Notes: a model not told the origin generated them from the letters alone. Positions 9,771-18,608 are shown, numbered from the stretch's first letter. The stretch is 64,000 nt of DNA from an uncultured Cytophagales bacterium (GCA_937911505.1 CALEMF010000027.1:62001-126000), one strand, 5' to 3'. Program-made: numbers and translations.

Positions 9771-9865
9771 ATCTTTAAATTTAAGATAAAGTATAGGGTC
9801 GTAATAGAGATAAAAAGTATATTTTTTCTGCCTCAATTCAAAAATAATAAAACTGAATTTTCACT

Positions 9866-11551
9866 TTGGAGAATCAAGAGATCATACAATTACTAGAGTT
9901 ACACGCTTCTTTATTAGAGTTGCATGAAGCCAACCCTTTCAAGATTCGCTCTTATCAAACCGCCGTTTTTCACTTGGAAAAAGTAAAAACGCCTATTGCT
10001 GATATGTCAGAAGCAGAGGTAAAAAAAATAGCGGGCATTGGCAAGGGCATCGCTGAAAAGATTAGCGAAATTAACCAGAACGGTTCTTTTGCTGACTTAG
10101 ACGAATTGCTGAAACAAACGCCTACCTCTCTTTTAGAATTCTTCAAGATTAAAGGCTTAGGAGCTAAAAAGATTCGTACCATCTGGAAAGAGCTGAACAT
10201 CTCTACGCCAGAGCAACTATTGGAAGCCTGCGAAAACAACCAAATTGCTGAGCTAAAAGGCTTTGGTGAGAAAACCCAAGAAGCAATTAAGCATAATTTG
10301 ATGTTTGTACAGTTCAACGCTGACAAACTGTTGTATGCAGAGGCTGCTCCTTATGCTGAGCAATTGCTCAAGTTCCTTAAAGAGCACTTTACCCAAGTAC
10401 AAGTCGTAGGGCAACTGCGTCGACAATTAGAAGTGGTAGATACCCTCCAAGTAGTAGTCGCTACGGATACACCTGTAGAAGTTTTTGAGGTACTGAACAC
10501 CCACGAAGCCATTGAGCAAAATACAGTAACCTCCTCTCCTTTTATTTGGCGAGGTAATTTTAAAGCGAATGTGCTAAGTATAGAAATTATTACTTGCAAA
10601 GAAGCAGACTTTGCCAGCAAGGTATTCATTACTTCTGCTAGTAAAGCACACTTAGGACACACTACGCCCCAAGGCACCCTGTTACAAGCAGCACTCACAG
10701 ATCAGTTTGATAGTGAAGAGGCACTATATGAAGCGGTACAGTTACCTTATATTTCGCCTGTATTGCGAGAGGGTTTATTTGAATTTGACCTTGTTGAAAA
10801 AAAACAACTTCCTGAAAGGCTCATTCAACTAGAAGACTTAAAAGGTGTATTACACAACCACTCTACCTATAGCGATGGCAAGCATACACTAGAAGAAATG
10901 GCAAAGTACTGCAAGGAGTTAGGCTATGCGTACTTAGGGATGAGCGATCATTCTAAATCGGCTTTTTACGCCAACGGGCTTTACGAAAAGCGCGTAGCCG
11001 AACAGCAAGCCGAAATCGACCAGCTCAACCAACAACTAGCACCCTTCAAAATTTTTAAAGGAATTGAATCCGACATTCTTGCGGATGGCAGCCTAGACTA
11101 CCACGATGACATTCTGAAAACCTTTGATTTCATTGTAGCCTCCGTTCACGCCAATATTAGTAGTGATAAAAATAAAGCCACCGAGCGGATTGTCAAAGCG
11201 GTAGAGAATCCTTATACAACAATTCTGGGACATCCTACAGGAAGACTCTTGCTCCGTAGAGAAGGCTATCCGCTCGATATGGAGAAAGTACTCGATGCCT
11301 GCGCTGCCAACGGCGTAGCGATTGAAATCAATGCCCATCCCGTACGCCTCGACCTCGACTGGCGCTGGGTACACCAAGCCCTAGAAAAAGGCATTTGGAT
11401 TGCCATCAACCCTGATGCCCACGAGAAAAAGGGCTACCATAATATGCAGTACGGTACGCTGATCGGACAGAAAGGCGGACTTACCAAAGAAAGGTGCTTG
11501 AATGCCATGAACCTAGAGGAGTTTACCGCTTGGTTGGCAAAGCGTAAGTAG
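9866..11551 (+). CDS. polX: PolX-like protein: HhH + degenerate polymerase + PHP domain
   Basis: 561 residues from a TTG start; no ATG lies at the right place. Order: helix-hairpin-helix repeats (IAGIGKGIAEKI near 55-66, IKGLGAKKI near 95), a nucleotidyltransferase fold (about 150-310), then a PHP phosphoesterase domain starting LHNHSTYSDG (H330, H332) with SDHS, GIESDIL, SVHAN, GHPTGR and NPDAH metal ligands all present. The polymerase motif that should read GSLRRxxExxGDID reads GQLRRQLEVVDTLQ (182-195) and the later Asp is Glu, so polymerase activity is doubtful. Nuclease activity is likely kept. It is the last core gene before the cassette array. Confidence 0.85.
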   Translation: MENQEIIQLLELHASLLELHEANPFKIRSYQTAVFHLEKVKTPIADMSEAEVKKIAGIGKGIAEKISEINQNGSFADLDELLKQTPTSLLEFFKIKGLGAKKIRTIWKELNISTPEQLLEACENNQIAELKGFGEKTQEAIKHNLMFVQFNADKLLYAEAAPYAEQLLKFLKEHFTQVQVVGQLRRQLEVVDTLQVVVATDTPVEVFEVLNTHEAIEQNTVTSSPFIWRGNFKANVLSIEIITCKEADFASKVFITSASKAHLGHTTPQGTLLQAALTDQFDSEEALYEAVQLPYISPVLREGLFEFDLVEKKQLPERLIQLEDLKGVLHNHSTYSDGKHTLEEMAKYCKELGYAYLGMSDHSKSAFYANGLYEKRVAEQQAEIDQLNQQLAPFKIFKGIESDILADGSLDYHDDILKTFDFIVASVHANISSDKNKATERIVKAVENPYTTILGHPTGRLLLRREGYPLDMEKVLDACAANGVAIEINAHPVRLDLDWRWVHQALEKGIWIAINPDAHEKKGYHNMQYGTLIGQKGGLTKERCLNAMNLEEFTAWLAKRK

Positions 11552-11636
11552 GGTTTAGAATGACAAGGAGGAACGAATAGCTCAACTTAAGGATAGCAAT
11601 AGTGAGCTGGTAAAACTTACCAACTGCTCCAAGCAT

Positions 11637-11772
11637 TTACTTTTGGTAAGAGCCGCTGATTTTCTCCGTTTTGATCAGGTGTGCCGGGTAGTTTTCTATG
11701 TTTTTCTCTTTGATCTTGTTTAGATCGTATTGATGGAAGGCCTTTAGAAACTTTCCTACGCAGTTTGTTTAG
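11637..11772 (-). pseudogene. Short coding remnant at the array boundary
   Basis: On the minus strand a frame reads about 43 codons (…FHQYDLNKIKEKNIENY…, ending GSYQK stop at 11637-11639) with a protein-like composition but no start codon or recognised family. It may be the C-terminal remnant of a lost gene. The rest of 11552-11870 holds a small GGTAA/TTACC hairpin and the boundary repeat; I see no intact gene there. Confidence 0.3.
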
Positions 11773-11797
11773 GCAGTAATCGTTCGAGGAGCGCAAC

Positions 11798-11862
11798 GTT
11801 ACACAACTAGCTGCTGTCTAAACGCGTGGATGATTCCTTTAATATCCATAATGCAATGTGTA
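11798..11862. repeat. Boundary repeat copy A
   Basis: About 65 bases matching 35666-35736 (copy B) at roughly four of five positions. Shared landmarks are ACAACTAG, TGCTG, TAAACGC and TTTAATATCCATAAT. Copy A sits exactly where the cassette array starts, 10 bases before the first cassette core. It could be an insertion landmark, an attI-like region or debris of a common ancestor. Confidence 0.5.
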
Positions 11863-11894
11863 TATTAGGGTATTAGCTGTAATTCAGAATCACT

Positions 11895-12944
11895 ATGGCA
11901 AAATCGATTGAACAATTTGAAAAGGAAATTTTCTCTGAAACTGACGGAAGCAAATTCAGTAAACTAAAGGATAAGTTGGTTAAAAATTTCTCTGAAAACA
12001 ATCGAGAAAAAGTCTTAGAAATATTAATGGACTATTGCCGTTCGGGACAATTATTACATTGGCGAAATTTTCTATTATCCGATATTATTAAGCTAACTAA
12101 GGCTAATGAAGCTAATTACATTCCTTTCTTTGAGTGGGCAATAACTCAATCTGAATTAACCTATTGGGGAATAGATGGACTTTTAAAAACTAAGGGGTCC
12201 AATTCCTATGATCAGCTTTTAGAGCTGCTGACAGATGCAAATACCGAGTTAGCAAGTAGATCAAAAGCAGTAAAAAGTCTTGCCACTCATAGTAATCAAC
12301 CCTTTGATAGAGATTTACCTAAAGATCCTGGTCATTGGAAAGTAAGTGATTTACGAATCAATGAAATAATTGAATGGAAAGAAAATGGGTACAATTCAGG
12401 AAGCGGATATGAAGAACCTTTAAGACATCCATCATTAGATAATCCGAAAACAGAATTTGAAAAGATAGTCGCCAAACTTGATAAATTATTAGAAATTGAA
12501 CGTAACGCTAATCAAGATTTATCTAACCCTTCAGATTGGTTAACAATAGCCAATGAAAACAATATTTTGGAAATTGAAAAAAAATGGGATTTACCAACTG
12601 ATTATTTTGAGTTTCTAAAAAAGTACTCCCCACTTAATGTCTACATTAACAATGATAATTTTTTTCAGGGTTTAAATCTACATGGCGCTAATGATTTGAT
12701 TAAGAAACAAGAAGGATACTCATATAATCCAGTAAAAGGTGAAATCATTACTGATTGGCCAAATAATTTTGTAGTGATAGCTGATTCAGGAGCAGATCCT
12801 TATTGTATAGACATAAATGACAGCCAAGGAGCTATTTACACAAGTATGCACGGAACGGGAGAATGGAAATTCGAAAAATTTTCAGAATCTTTTGAAGACT
12901 TTTTAATAGAAATAGTAAAACAACATACAGCCAACACTATGTAA
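11895..12944 (+). CDS. C1: SMI1/KNR4 (SUKH) domain protein
   Basis: 349 residues. The first half is helical and HEAT-like. The second half (about 215-345) has the SUKH layout: a helical start IEKKWDLPTDYFEFLKKYS, then FQGLNLHGANDL, FVVIADSGADPYCID and a closing Y/W-E-F-ESFEDFL strand-helix. SUKH proteins often act as immunity proteins against contact-delivered or polymorphic toxins, or as other protein-binding modules. No toxin gene is beside it. The gene fills cassette C1, and its last codons overlap the 3' core of the attC-like site. Confidence 0.75.
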   Translation: MAKSIEQFEKEIFSETDGSKFSKLKDKLVKNFSENNREKVLEILMDYCRSGQLLHWRNFLLSDIIKLTKANEANYIPFFEWAITQSELTYWGIDGLLKTKGSNSYDQLLELLTDANTELASRSKAVKSLATHSNQPFDRDLPKDPGHWKVSDLRINEIIEWKENGYNSGSGYEEPLRHPSLDNPKTEFEKIVAKLDKLLEIERNANQDLSNPSDWLTIANENNILEIEKKWDLPTDYFEFLKKYSPLNVYINNDNFFQGLNLHGANDLIKKQEGYSYNPVKGEIITDWPNNFVVIADSGADPYCIDINDSQGAIYTSMHGTGEWKFEKFSESFEDFLIEIVKQHTANTM

Positions 12945-12982
12945 AAATGCATTAAAACGCATTTTACATTAAACGTTGTGGC
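12926..12982 (+). repeat. attC-like site of C1
   Basis: 3' core TACAGCCAAC, stem TGTAAAA(A)TGC (12940-12950) against GCATTTTACA (12959-12968) with one extra unpaired A, then the next core GTTGTGGC. C1's own start (ATTAGCTGTA at 11871) matches the reverse complement of its 3' core at 8 of 10 bases. Confidence 0.75.
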
Positions 12983-13042
12983 TAATTTGGGACAAGTGCA
13001 TCATACATAAAATATAGTCAGATTAAAGAAGGTCAATAAATA

Positions 13043-13705
13043 ATGATAATTTCAATAGATAAATTACTTGATAAGATTAAAATTCTCAGAGAAGAATATA
13101 AATCATTTTTGGTGGCAATTGATGGTCACGGAGCATCAGGTAAAAGCAGATTGGCAAAAGAACTAATACGGCTAGATTCACAAATATCATTAATACATTT
13201 TGACGATTTCTACTTTTCGACCAATGTAGATTTTGGACATAGTATTAATCTACCAGAATTTGATTGGCGAAGACTTGAAAGAGAAGTATTGATTCCAATA
13301 AAAAATGGAGAAAATACCCAATATCAAAGATTCAATTGGGAATTGAATAAGCTGGACAATTGGATTGATGTAAAATCCGAAACAATTGTGTTAGTGGAAG
13401 GGGTATCTTCAATGAATAGCCGGATTCGTGATTACTTTGACTTCAAGATATGGGTTGATTGTCCGCTTGACATTAGATTAGAACGAGCAAAAGAGAGAGA
13501 TGGAATAGATACAATGGAATTATGGATAAATGACTGGATCCCACGCGAAAACAACTATGTAATTTCAGATAGACCATATGAATATACTGACATTATTATA
13601 GATGGTTCTGGACAAAAAGCTAGACTAGATAAAAATGAATTATTTATAGTTGATATTAAGAGTTTGGATTTAAAATATTTAGAAAAACAGTCGAAATTAA
13701 AATAA
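13043..13705 (+). CDS. C2: P-loop kinase, uridine kinase-like
   Basis: 220 residues. The Walker A motif GHGASGKS is near residues 28-35; HFDDFYFS matches the D-D-F-Y motif of the uridine kinase/pantothenate kinase fold, and LVEGVSSMN plus RLERAKERDG match the later family motifs. It probably phosphorylates a nucleoside or other small hydroxyl substrate using ATP. The substrate is not certain, since cassette versions of this fold vary. Single gene of cassette C2. Confidence 0.75.
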   Translation: MIISIDKLLDKIKILREEYKSFLVAIDGHGASGKSRLAKELIRLDSQISLIHFDDFYFSTNVDFGHSINLPEFDWRRLEREVLIPIKNGENTQYQRFNWELNKLDNWIDVKSETIVLVEGVSSMNSRIRDYFDFKIWVDCPLDIRLERAKERDGIDTMELWINDWIPRENNYVISDRPYEYTDIIIDGSGQKARLDKNELFIVDIKSLDLKYLEKQSKLK

Positions 13706-13707
13706 AC

Positions 13708-13787
13708 TAGCCACAAAAATGTATATAAAAATAGGCGAAAGCTTCGTTCTTTGAAATCACCTACTTTTCATATACTATCCGTTGAGG
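13708..13787 (+). repeat. attC-like site of C2
   Basis: 3' core TAGCCACAAA matches the reverse complement of the cassette's own start GTTGTGGCTA at 9 of 10 bases. Stem arms are GTATATAAAAATAGGCG (from 13721) and CACCTACTTTTCATATAC (from 13759), closing at GTTGAGG. Confidence 0.8.
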
Positions 13788-14019
13788 CGCAATGTGCCTC
13801 AACGGATGGGTTGACAGGCGTTTCGCCTCCCAACCGTTTTGGTGAGCCTACCCCAAGGGCGTTGAACCGAAATACGCCTAACATTCGGGTAAGTGCCATA
13901 CGGTACATTACCCCTTGACAGGTAACCTTTTATTTTATAGTTTCAAGGGCAAGTATAGGTTCCTAACGGATAACCTCTCTGGTCGGGTAGTGCGCCCTAC
14001 GGGGCCTATCACCCCATCC
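13781..14019 (+). repeat. Element E1, full form (239 bp)
   Basis: Starts GTTGAGGCGC, closed by GTGCCTCAAC, then the outer left arm GGATGGGTTGACAGGCG and the right arm ending CACCCCATCC at the next GTTGGCGG core. Inside are further hairpins, including GGGTAAGTGCC against a complementary GGTACATTACCC. No coding capacity; open frames across it are accidental. Confidence 0.85.
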
Positions 14020-14037
14020 GTTGGCGGTAATACAAAA

Positions 14038-14961
14038 ATGAAAACTTTTATAAAAATACAAGATAATTTAGGTGAGAAGGAACTTTCGGACCTTAACGAC
14101 CTCTTAGAATCAGAGAACATTGATGGAATCGAAATTTCTTATTTAGGTAGTGCATATGGTCCGATTTGGAACAAAGAGAAAAATTATAATCTTGATTTTA
14201 TTAAGAAACTGACCAATCTTAAAGGGTTGTCTTTATTTTTGCCTAAAACAGCAAAACTCGATTTTCTGCCTGCTACATTAAATTGGATAAATATTGGAGA
14301 GTTTGACAATAAAAAAGTATCACTAGAACCAATTTCCAATCTTAGTAAACTGAAATATTTAAGTCTTGTTAGAAATTCAAAGAATCTCGCAGAACTCTCA
14401 AATTTAAAACAGTTAGAGCAAGCATCATTTACAGGATATAAATTAAATCAACTTGAATTTGTTAGTGAATTAAACCAATTAATGGATTTATACCTAGGTT
14501 TTGGAGGAGGTGAAAGTATTGACTTTTTGAAAAACTTGAAGAACTTAAAAAGGCTTGAAATACTAAGAGTCAAAAAATTATCAGATATATCATCAATTTC
14601 AAAACTATCAGAATTGGAATGGTTGAAACTTGAAGACCAAGCACAAGTCAATCAACTTCCCGATTTATCAAATCTTAAAAAATTAAAACACCTATCCTTA
14701 ATCAATTTAAAGAGTTTAGAGGATATAAGTGCTTTAGAGAATAGTCACATTAAAGAATTGGTAATTTTAAATTCTAATCTAACCATCGAGCAGTTGAAAC
14801 CATTGGTTAAATCTAAAATTGAAAGGATTTGCATAAGTTTAAAAAAGAAAAAAGACATTCAATGGATTGAGGAAACTTTAGGAAATAGAGTTGTAGAATA
14901 TATTGACACAGAATCTCATAAACAAAAAGAAATAAAGTACTACCGCCAACATGGTGTATAA
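14038..14961 (+). CDS. C3: leucine-rich-repeat protein
   Basis: 307 residues from the ATG at 14038; an open frame extends upstream into element E1 but is not the gene. From about residue 55 the chain is leucine-rich repeats of 20-24 residues (LTNLKGLSLFL, LSKLKYLSLV, LKQLEQASFT, LKNLKRLEILRV). No signal peptide or membrane segment is seen, so it is probably cytoplasmic and protein-binding. The stop codon lies inside the stem of its attC-like site. Confidence 0.8.
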   Translation: MKTFIKIQDNLGEKELSDLNDLLESENIDGIEISYLGSAYGPIWNKEKNYNLDFIKKLTNLKGLSLFLPKTAKLDFLPATLNWINIGEFDNKKVSLEPISNLSKLKYLSLVRNSKNLAELSNLKQLEQASFTGYKLNQLEFVSELNQLMDLYLGFGGGESIDFLKNLKNLKRLEILRVKKLSDISSISKLSELEWLKLEDQAQVNQLPDLSNLKKLKHLSLINLKSLEDISALENSHIKELVILNSNLTIEQLKPLVKSKIERICISLKKKKDIQWIEETLGNRVVEYIDTESHKQKEIKYYRQHGV

Positions 14962-15075
14962 GTAATAGCGGTTTAAGTGATAAAACGAAAAATAAAATAT
15001 AAATAAATGGTCAATGCAAAACCGAAAGTTTTGTGAGTAGAAATCCGCTACTACTCATACACGAGACCGTTGAGG
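14944..15075 (+). repeat. attC-like site of C3
   Basis: 3' core TACCGCCAAC is the exact reverse complement of the cassette's start GTTGGCGGTA. Stem arms are GTGTATAAGTAATAGCGG and CCGCTACTACTCATACAC, with a long variable terminal part between, then GTTGAGG. Confidence 0.85.
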
Positions 15076-15301
15076 CGCAATGCGCCTCAACGGATGGGGT
15101 GGCAGACGTTTTGCCTCCCAACCGTTTCGGTGAGCCTACCCCACGGGCGCTGAACCAAAATACGCCTAACGCAGGGTAAGTGCCATAAGGCACATTACCC
15201 CTTGACAGGCAACCTTTTATTTTATAGTTTCAGGGGCAGTGATAGGTTCCTGACCGATAACTGCTCGGGTAGGGCGCCATACGGTGCCTACCACCCCATC
15301 C
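15069..15301 (+). repeat. Element E2, full form (233 bp)
   Basis: Same layout as E1, with GTTGAGGCGC/GCGCCTCAAC closure and outer arms GGATGGGGTGGCAG and TACCACCCCATCC. It ends at the C4 core GTTATGC. A leftward open frame across it (15011-15193) is accidental, and its counterpart appears in other copies. Confidence 0.85.
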
Positions 15302-15338
15302 GTTATGCACAGTTTGGAGTCAGTAAACTTATTTAAAT

Positions 15339-16466
15339 ATGAAACAAAAGATATTTACAAGCATATTCCTACTAATAGGAACTTTTATATATGGTCAAGA
15401 AATCATTGAGATAAGTGTAGAAGACGAACAGTTAATTGACTCGGTAGGGAACCTTTATTTAGATGCAAATCAAATTCCTGGAATGGGAATTGGAGTATTG
15501 AAAAATGGTAAAGTACTGTATTCCAAAGGCTTGGGCTTTAAAGATAAAAACACTAAAGAACCAGTGACTAATAAAACTGTTTTTCACCTGGCCTCTATTT
15601 CAAAGCCTTTTGTCTCAACAGCGATACTACAACTTGTTGAACAGGGTAAAATTGAACTAGACGACTTGGTGACAGAACACTTGCCTTATTTCAGAATGGC
15701 GGACGATCGTTATAAGAGTATTACGATAGAGCACCTATTACTACATACCGCAGGTATTCCCGATGTTGGGCCGTCGGAAAATTACGAATGGGATAAGCCT
15801 CAAGATGATGATGAAGCCCTCGAAAGATACGTTAAAAGTTTAGCTACTTGGAAGCTGGAATTCAAACCTGGAAGAAAGAAACCATCCTATACAAATACTG
15901 GATATGAAATTTTAGGAGATATAATCTCAAAAGCATCTGGTATATCATTTGAACAGTTTATGCAAGAAAATATTTTTACTCCTAATGAAATGATTGCAAG
16001 TAGTTTTCTGCTTTCAGATATACCAAATAAAACACTTAGCAGCCCGCATATTAAAAACTCTGATGGCGAAATTGAAGTAAGTGCTATATATCCTTATAAT
16101 CGAGAACACGCACCAAGTAGCTGTTTACATTCAAATATTGAAGACATGTTAAAATTTGCGATTATGAACCTCAATAAGGGTCAATACAATGATAAACAGA
16201 TATATTCGGAGAATACTTATAACCTACTAATGACTCCTCAAGTAAAAGAAAATAAGATATTTCAGTATGGCTTAGGGTGGAATATTGCAGATTTCAGGAA
16301 TACCAAACGTATTGAGTTTACAGGTGGAGATATTGGTTTTGATACTGTTATCATCATGGTGCCTTCTAAATCTTTTGCAATAGTTGTACTCAGTAACAGA
16401 CATTTTGTAACTCCAGCCTTCCAGGTTATTAATACCGCTTTTGATATTGCTAGTAAATACAACTGA
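15339..16466 (+). CDS. C4: secreted serine hydrolase, class C beta-lactamase family
   Basis: 375 residues. A signal peptide ends near IYGQ. The penicillin-binding-like fold has the catalytic S-x-x-K as SISK in HLASISKPF, the tyrosine motif YTNTGY (YxN), and a C-terminal TGGD-like segment in place of KTG. Such proteins are usually peptidases or esterases rather than true beta-lactamases. It acts in the periplasm or outside the cell. Single gene of cassette C4. Confidence 0.85.
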   Translation: MKQKIFTSIFLLIGTFIYGQEIIEISVEDEQLIDSVGNLYLDANQIPGMGIGVLKNGKVLYSKGLGFKDKNTKEPVTNKTVFHLASISKPFVSTAILQLVEQGKIELDDLVTEHLPYFRMADDRYKSITIEHLLLHTAGIPDVGPSENYEWDKPQDDDEALERYVKSLATWKLEFKPGRKKPSYTNTGYEILGDIISKASGISFEQFMQENIFTPNEMIASSFLLSDIPNKTLSSPHIKNSDGEIEVSAIYPYNREHAPSSCLHSNIEDMLKFAIMNLNKGQYNDKQIYSENTYNLLMTPQVKENKIFQYGLGWNIADFRNTKRIEFTGGDIGFDTVIIMVPSKSFAIVVLSNRHFVTPAFQVINTAFDIASKYN

Positions 16467-16479
16467 AGATAATGGTAAG

Positions 16480-16599
16480 TGTACATAACAAATACTAAAA
16501 TGAATATGCGAACTGAGCCATTTGAAAAGACCCTGTGTACTGGAAATTTCAGTACTTCTAGCAGCTGGCACGCATACTCATTTTAGCTAAACGTTGAGG
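16480..16599 (+). repeat. attC-like site of C4
   Basis: 3' core TGTACATAAC matches the reverse complement of the start GTTATGCACA at 9 of 10 bases. Stem arms are ACTAAAATGAATATGCG (from 16494) and CGCATACTCATTTTAGCT (from 16571), then GTTGAGG. Confidence 0.8.
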
Positions 16600-16814
16600 C
16601 GCAATGCACCTCAAAGGATGGGGTGCCAACGGTTTCGGTGAGCCTATCCCAGGGGCCTTGAACCGAAATACGCCTAACGCAGGGTAAGTGCCATAAGGCA
16701 CATTACCCCTTGACAGGCAACCTTTTATTTTATAGTTTCAGGAGCAAAGATAGGTTCCTTACCGATAACCTCTTTGGCTGGGTAGTGCGCCCTACGGCGC
16801 CTACCACCCCATCC
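16593..16814 (+). repeat. Element E3 (222 bp, small internal deletion)
   Basis: Full-type copy missing about 16 bases (GTAGGCGTTTCGCCTC region) next to the left arm. It ends at the C5 core GTTGGTAGC. Confidence 0.8.
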
Positions 16815-16914
16815 GTTGGTAGCAATACGAAAAAACATTTGTTGTCATATAGCAACTAATAAGAAAACGATTCCAACTTACTTTGCTTCATATAACTTTT
16901 AAATAAACGAAGAA

Positions 16915-17646
16915 ATGAAGCAATATAAAAGAATCGCTCTTGTTACGGGGGCAAACAAAGGTTTAGGATTTGAAACAGCAAAGCAATTGTTAGAACAAGA
17001 CATTGAAGTTCTTCTTGGCGTGAGGAATGAAGTTGCAGGAAGAGATGCACAAGAGAATTTGCAGACTTTGGGCTTAAATTCTGAAATTGCAGTTATTGAT
17101 GTTAGTGATGAAAGCTCTATCATTGAAACAGCCGAAAGAATCGACCAAGATTATGGTAAACTTGACATACTTGTCAATAACGCTGGTGTAATGCTGGACT
17201 TAGGGCAGGCAATAGATGAGGTTTCCACAGAGACTATGAGGAATACTTTTGAAGTTAATGTTATTGGACCATCAAATGTAATAAAGTATATGTTGCCATT
17301 GCTTAAAAAATCTGAAGCAGGTAGGATTGTCAATGTATCAAGTGGATTAGGCTCTTTATATCAAAATGCCGACCCCAATTATATGTATTATCCATACAAG
17401 CTATTGGCGTATAATAGTTCTAAGTCTGCTTTGAATTCTATAACCTTATCTTATGCTTTTGCCTTAAAAGACAGCAAGATAAAGATTAATTCTGCTGACC
17501 CGGGCTTTTGCAAGACAGATTTAAATGGAAACATTGGACCGAGAAGTCCCAAAGATGGAGCAAGGATAGCAGTCAAGTTAGCAACGATAGATAAAGATGG
17601 TCCTCACGGAGGATTCTTTGATGACAATGGAATTGTACCCTGGTAA
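16915..17646 (+). CDS. C5: short-chain dehydrogenase/reductase
   Basis: 243 residues, classical SDR. It has the nucleotide-binding TGANKGLGFE (TGxxxGxG), NNAG, a catalytic serine in VSSG and the YNSSK tyrosine-lysine pair. The sequence resembles carbonyl-reductase-like SDRs, using NAD(P)H to reduce a carbonyl. The substrate is unknown. A Crp/Fnr-type regulator gene begins 2 bases after its stop, so the two form one operon inside one cassette. Confidence 0.9.
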   Translation: MKQYKRIALVTGANKGLGFETAKQLLEQDIEVLLGVRNEVAGRDAQENLQTLGLNSEIAVIDVSDESSIIETAERIDQDYGKLDILVNNAGVMLDLGQAIDEVSTETMRNTFEVNVIGPSNVIKYMLPLLKKSEAGRIVNVSSGLGSLYQNADPNYMYYPYKLLAYNSSKSALNSITLSYAFALKDSKIKINSADPGFCKTDLNGNIGPRSPKDGARIAVKLATIDKDGPHGGFFDDNGIVPW

Positions 17647-17648
17647 AA

Positions 17649-18239
17649 ATGGATATATCACCCGAAACAAACTCTCTTATTGACTATCTGCTGACCTACA
17701 ATCATTTGACCGGTCAGCAGATTAGTCTAATAGAAAGTATGGTTGAAATCGTGCATCTGCAAAAAGGGGAATATTTTTCGGAAGCAGGTAAAATAGTTCG
17801 GCATTTCGCTATTGTCAAAGATGGCATTTTAAGAGTATGCTACTACGATAAGCAAGGCAATGAAGTTACCAGATATTTTATAGAAGAAAATAGTTTAGCA
17901 GTCGATTTAAACAGTTTTAATTATCAAATACCGTCATCTGAATATGTAGAGGCAGTTATCCCAACTGAACTATATGTTTTTAGTAAAACGTCTTTAGCAA
18001 AGCTTACAGAAACAATTTTAGTTTGGGAAAACATTCAAAATAAGATTGTAAATACCGCTCTGTTGGAAAAAGTAAATCGTATTAGTCCAATGATGGCAGA
18101 AGATTCAAAGACTAGATATTTAGAATTCCATAATAGATACCCAAAGTTAGTCAATCGAATACCGCTGAATTATTTAGCATCATACATTGGAGTAACTAAA
18201 CATACTTTGAGTAGAATAAGGAAAGAATTACTAAAGTAG
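17649..18239 (+). CDS. C5: Crp/Fnr-family transcription regulator
   Basis: 196 residues. An N-terminal cyclic-nucleotide-binding fold (GIL..CYYDKQGNEVTRYF) leads to a C-terminal winged helix ending YLASYIGVTKHTLSRIRKELL. No Fe-S cysteine set is seen, so the ligand is unknown. It follows the SDR gene by 2 bases and probably controls that gene, an arrangement seen repeatedly in this array. Confidence 0.85.
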   Translation: MDISPETNSLIDYLLTYNHLTGQQISLIESMVEIVHLQKGEYFSEAGKIVRHFAIVKDGILRVCYYDKQGNEVTRYFIEENSLAVDLNSFNYQIPSSEYVEAVIPTELYVFSKTSLAKLTETILVWENIQNKIVNTALLEKVNRISPMMAEDSKTRYLEFHNRYPKLVNRIPLNYLASYIGVTKHTLSRIRKELLK

Positions 18240-18242
18240 CAC

Positions 18243-18377
18243 TGCTACCAACATTGTGTATAAGTAATAGCAGTTTAAGTGATAAAGCGAAAGTATAAAC
18301 ATAGAATAAAAGTCTGTGCAAAACCGAAAGGTTTGTGGGTATAAATCCGCTACTACTCATACACCAGACCGTTGAGG
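18243..18377 (+). repeat. attC-like site of C5
   Basis: 3' core TGCTACCAAC is the exact reverse complement of the cassette start GTTGGTAGCA. Stem arms are GTGTATAAGTAATAGCAG and CCGCTACTACTCATACAC, then GTTGAGG. Confidence 0.85.
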
Positions 18378-18608
18378 CGCATTGCGCCTCAACGGATGGG
18401 GTGGTAGGCGTTTCGCCTCCCAACAGTTTCGGTGAGCCTACCCCACGGGCGTTGAACCGAAATACGCCTAACATTCGGGTAAGTGCCATAAGGCACATGA
18501 CCCCTTGACAGGCACCCTTTTATTTTATAGTTTCAGGGGCAGTGATAGGTTCCTTACGGATACCTCTCTGGTCGGGTAGTGCGCCATAAGGCGCCTACCA
18601 CCCCATCC
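18371..18608 (+). repeat. Element E4a, full form (238 bp)
   Basis: Best-preserved copy type: GTTGAGGCGC/GCGCCTCAAC and outer arms GGATGGGGTGGTAGGCG and CGCCTACCACCCCATCC. It is followed directly by a second, left-truncated copy. Confidence 0.88.

Noticed and set aside
9414-11377. Open frames opposite the envelope-protein and polX genes
   Set aside because: They are antisense shadows of well-supported genes.
13915-14037. N-terminal extension of the C3 LRR protein into element E1
   Set aside because: The extension is translated E repeat; the natural start is the ATG at 14038 after the GTTGGCGG core.
15011-15193. Leftward open frame of 60 codons, with a similar frame at 18196-18498 and others in E copies
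   Set aside because: These frames lie within element E and attC-like stems. Their similarity comes from the DNA repeat; they have no ribosome-binding site and break in other copies.
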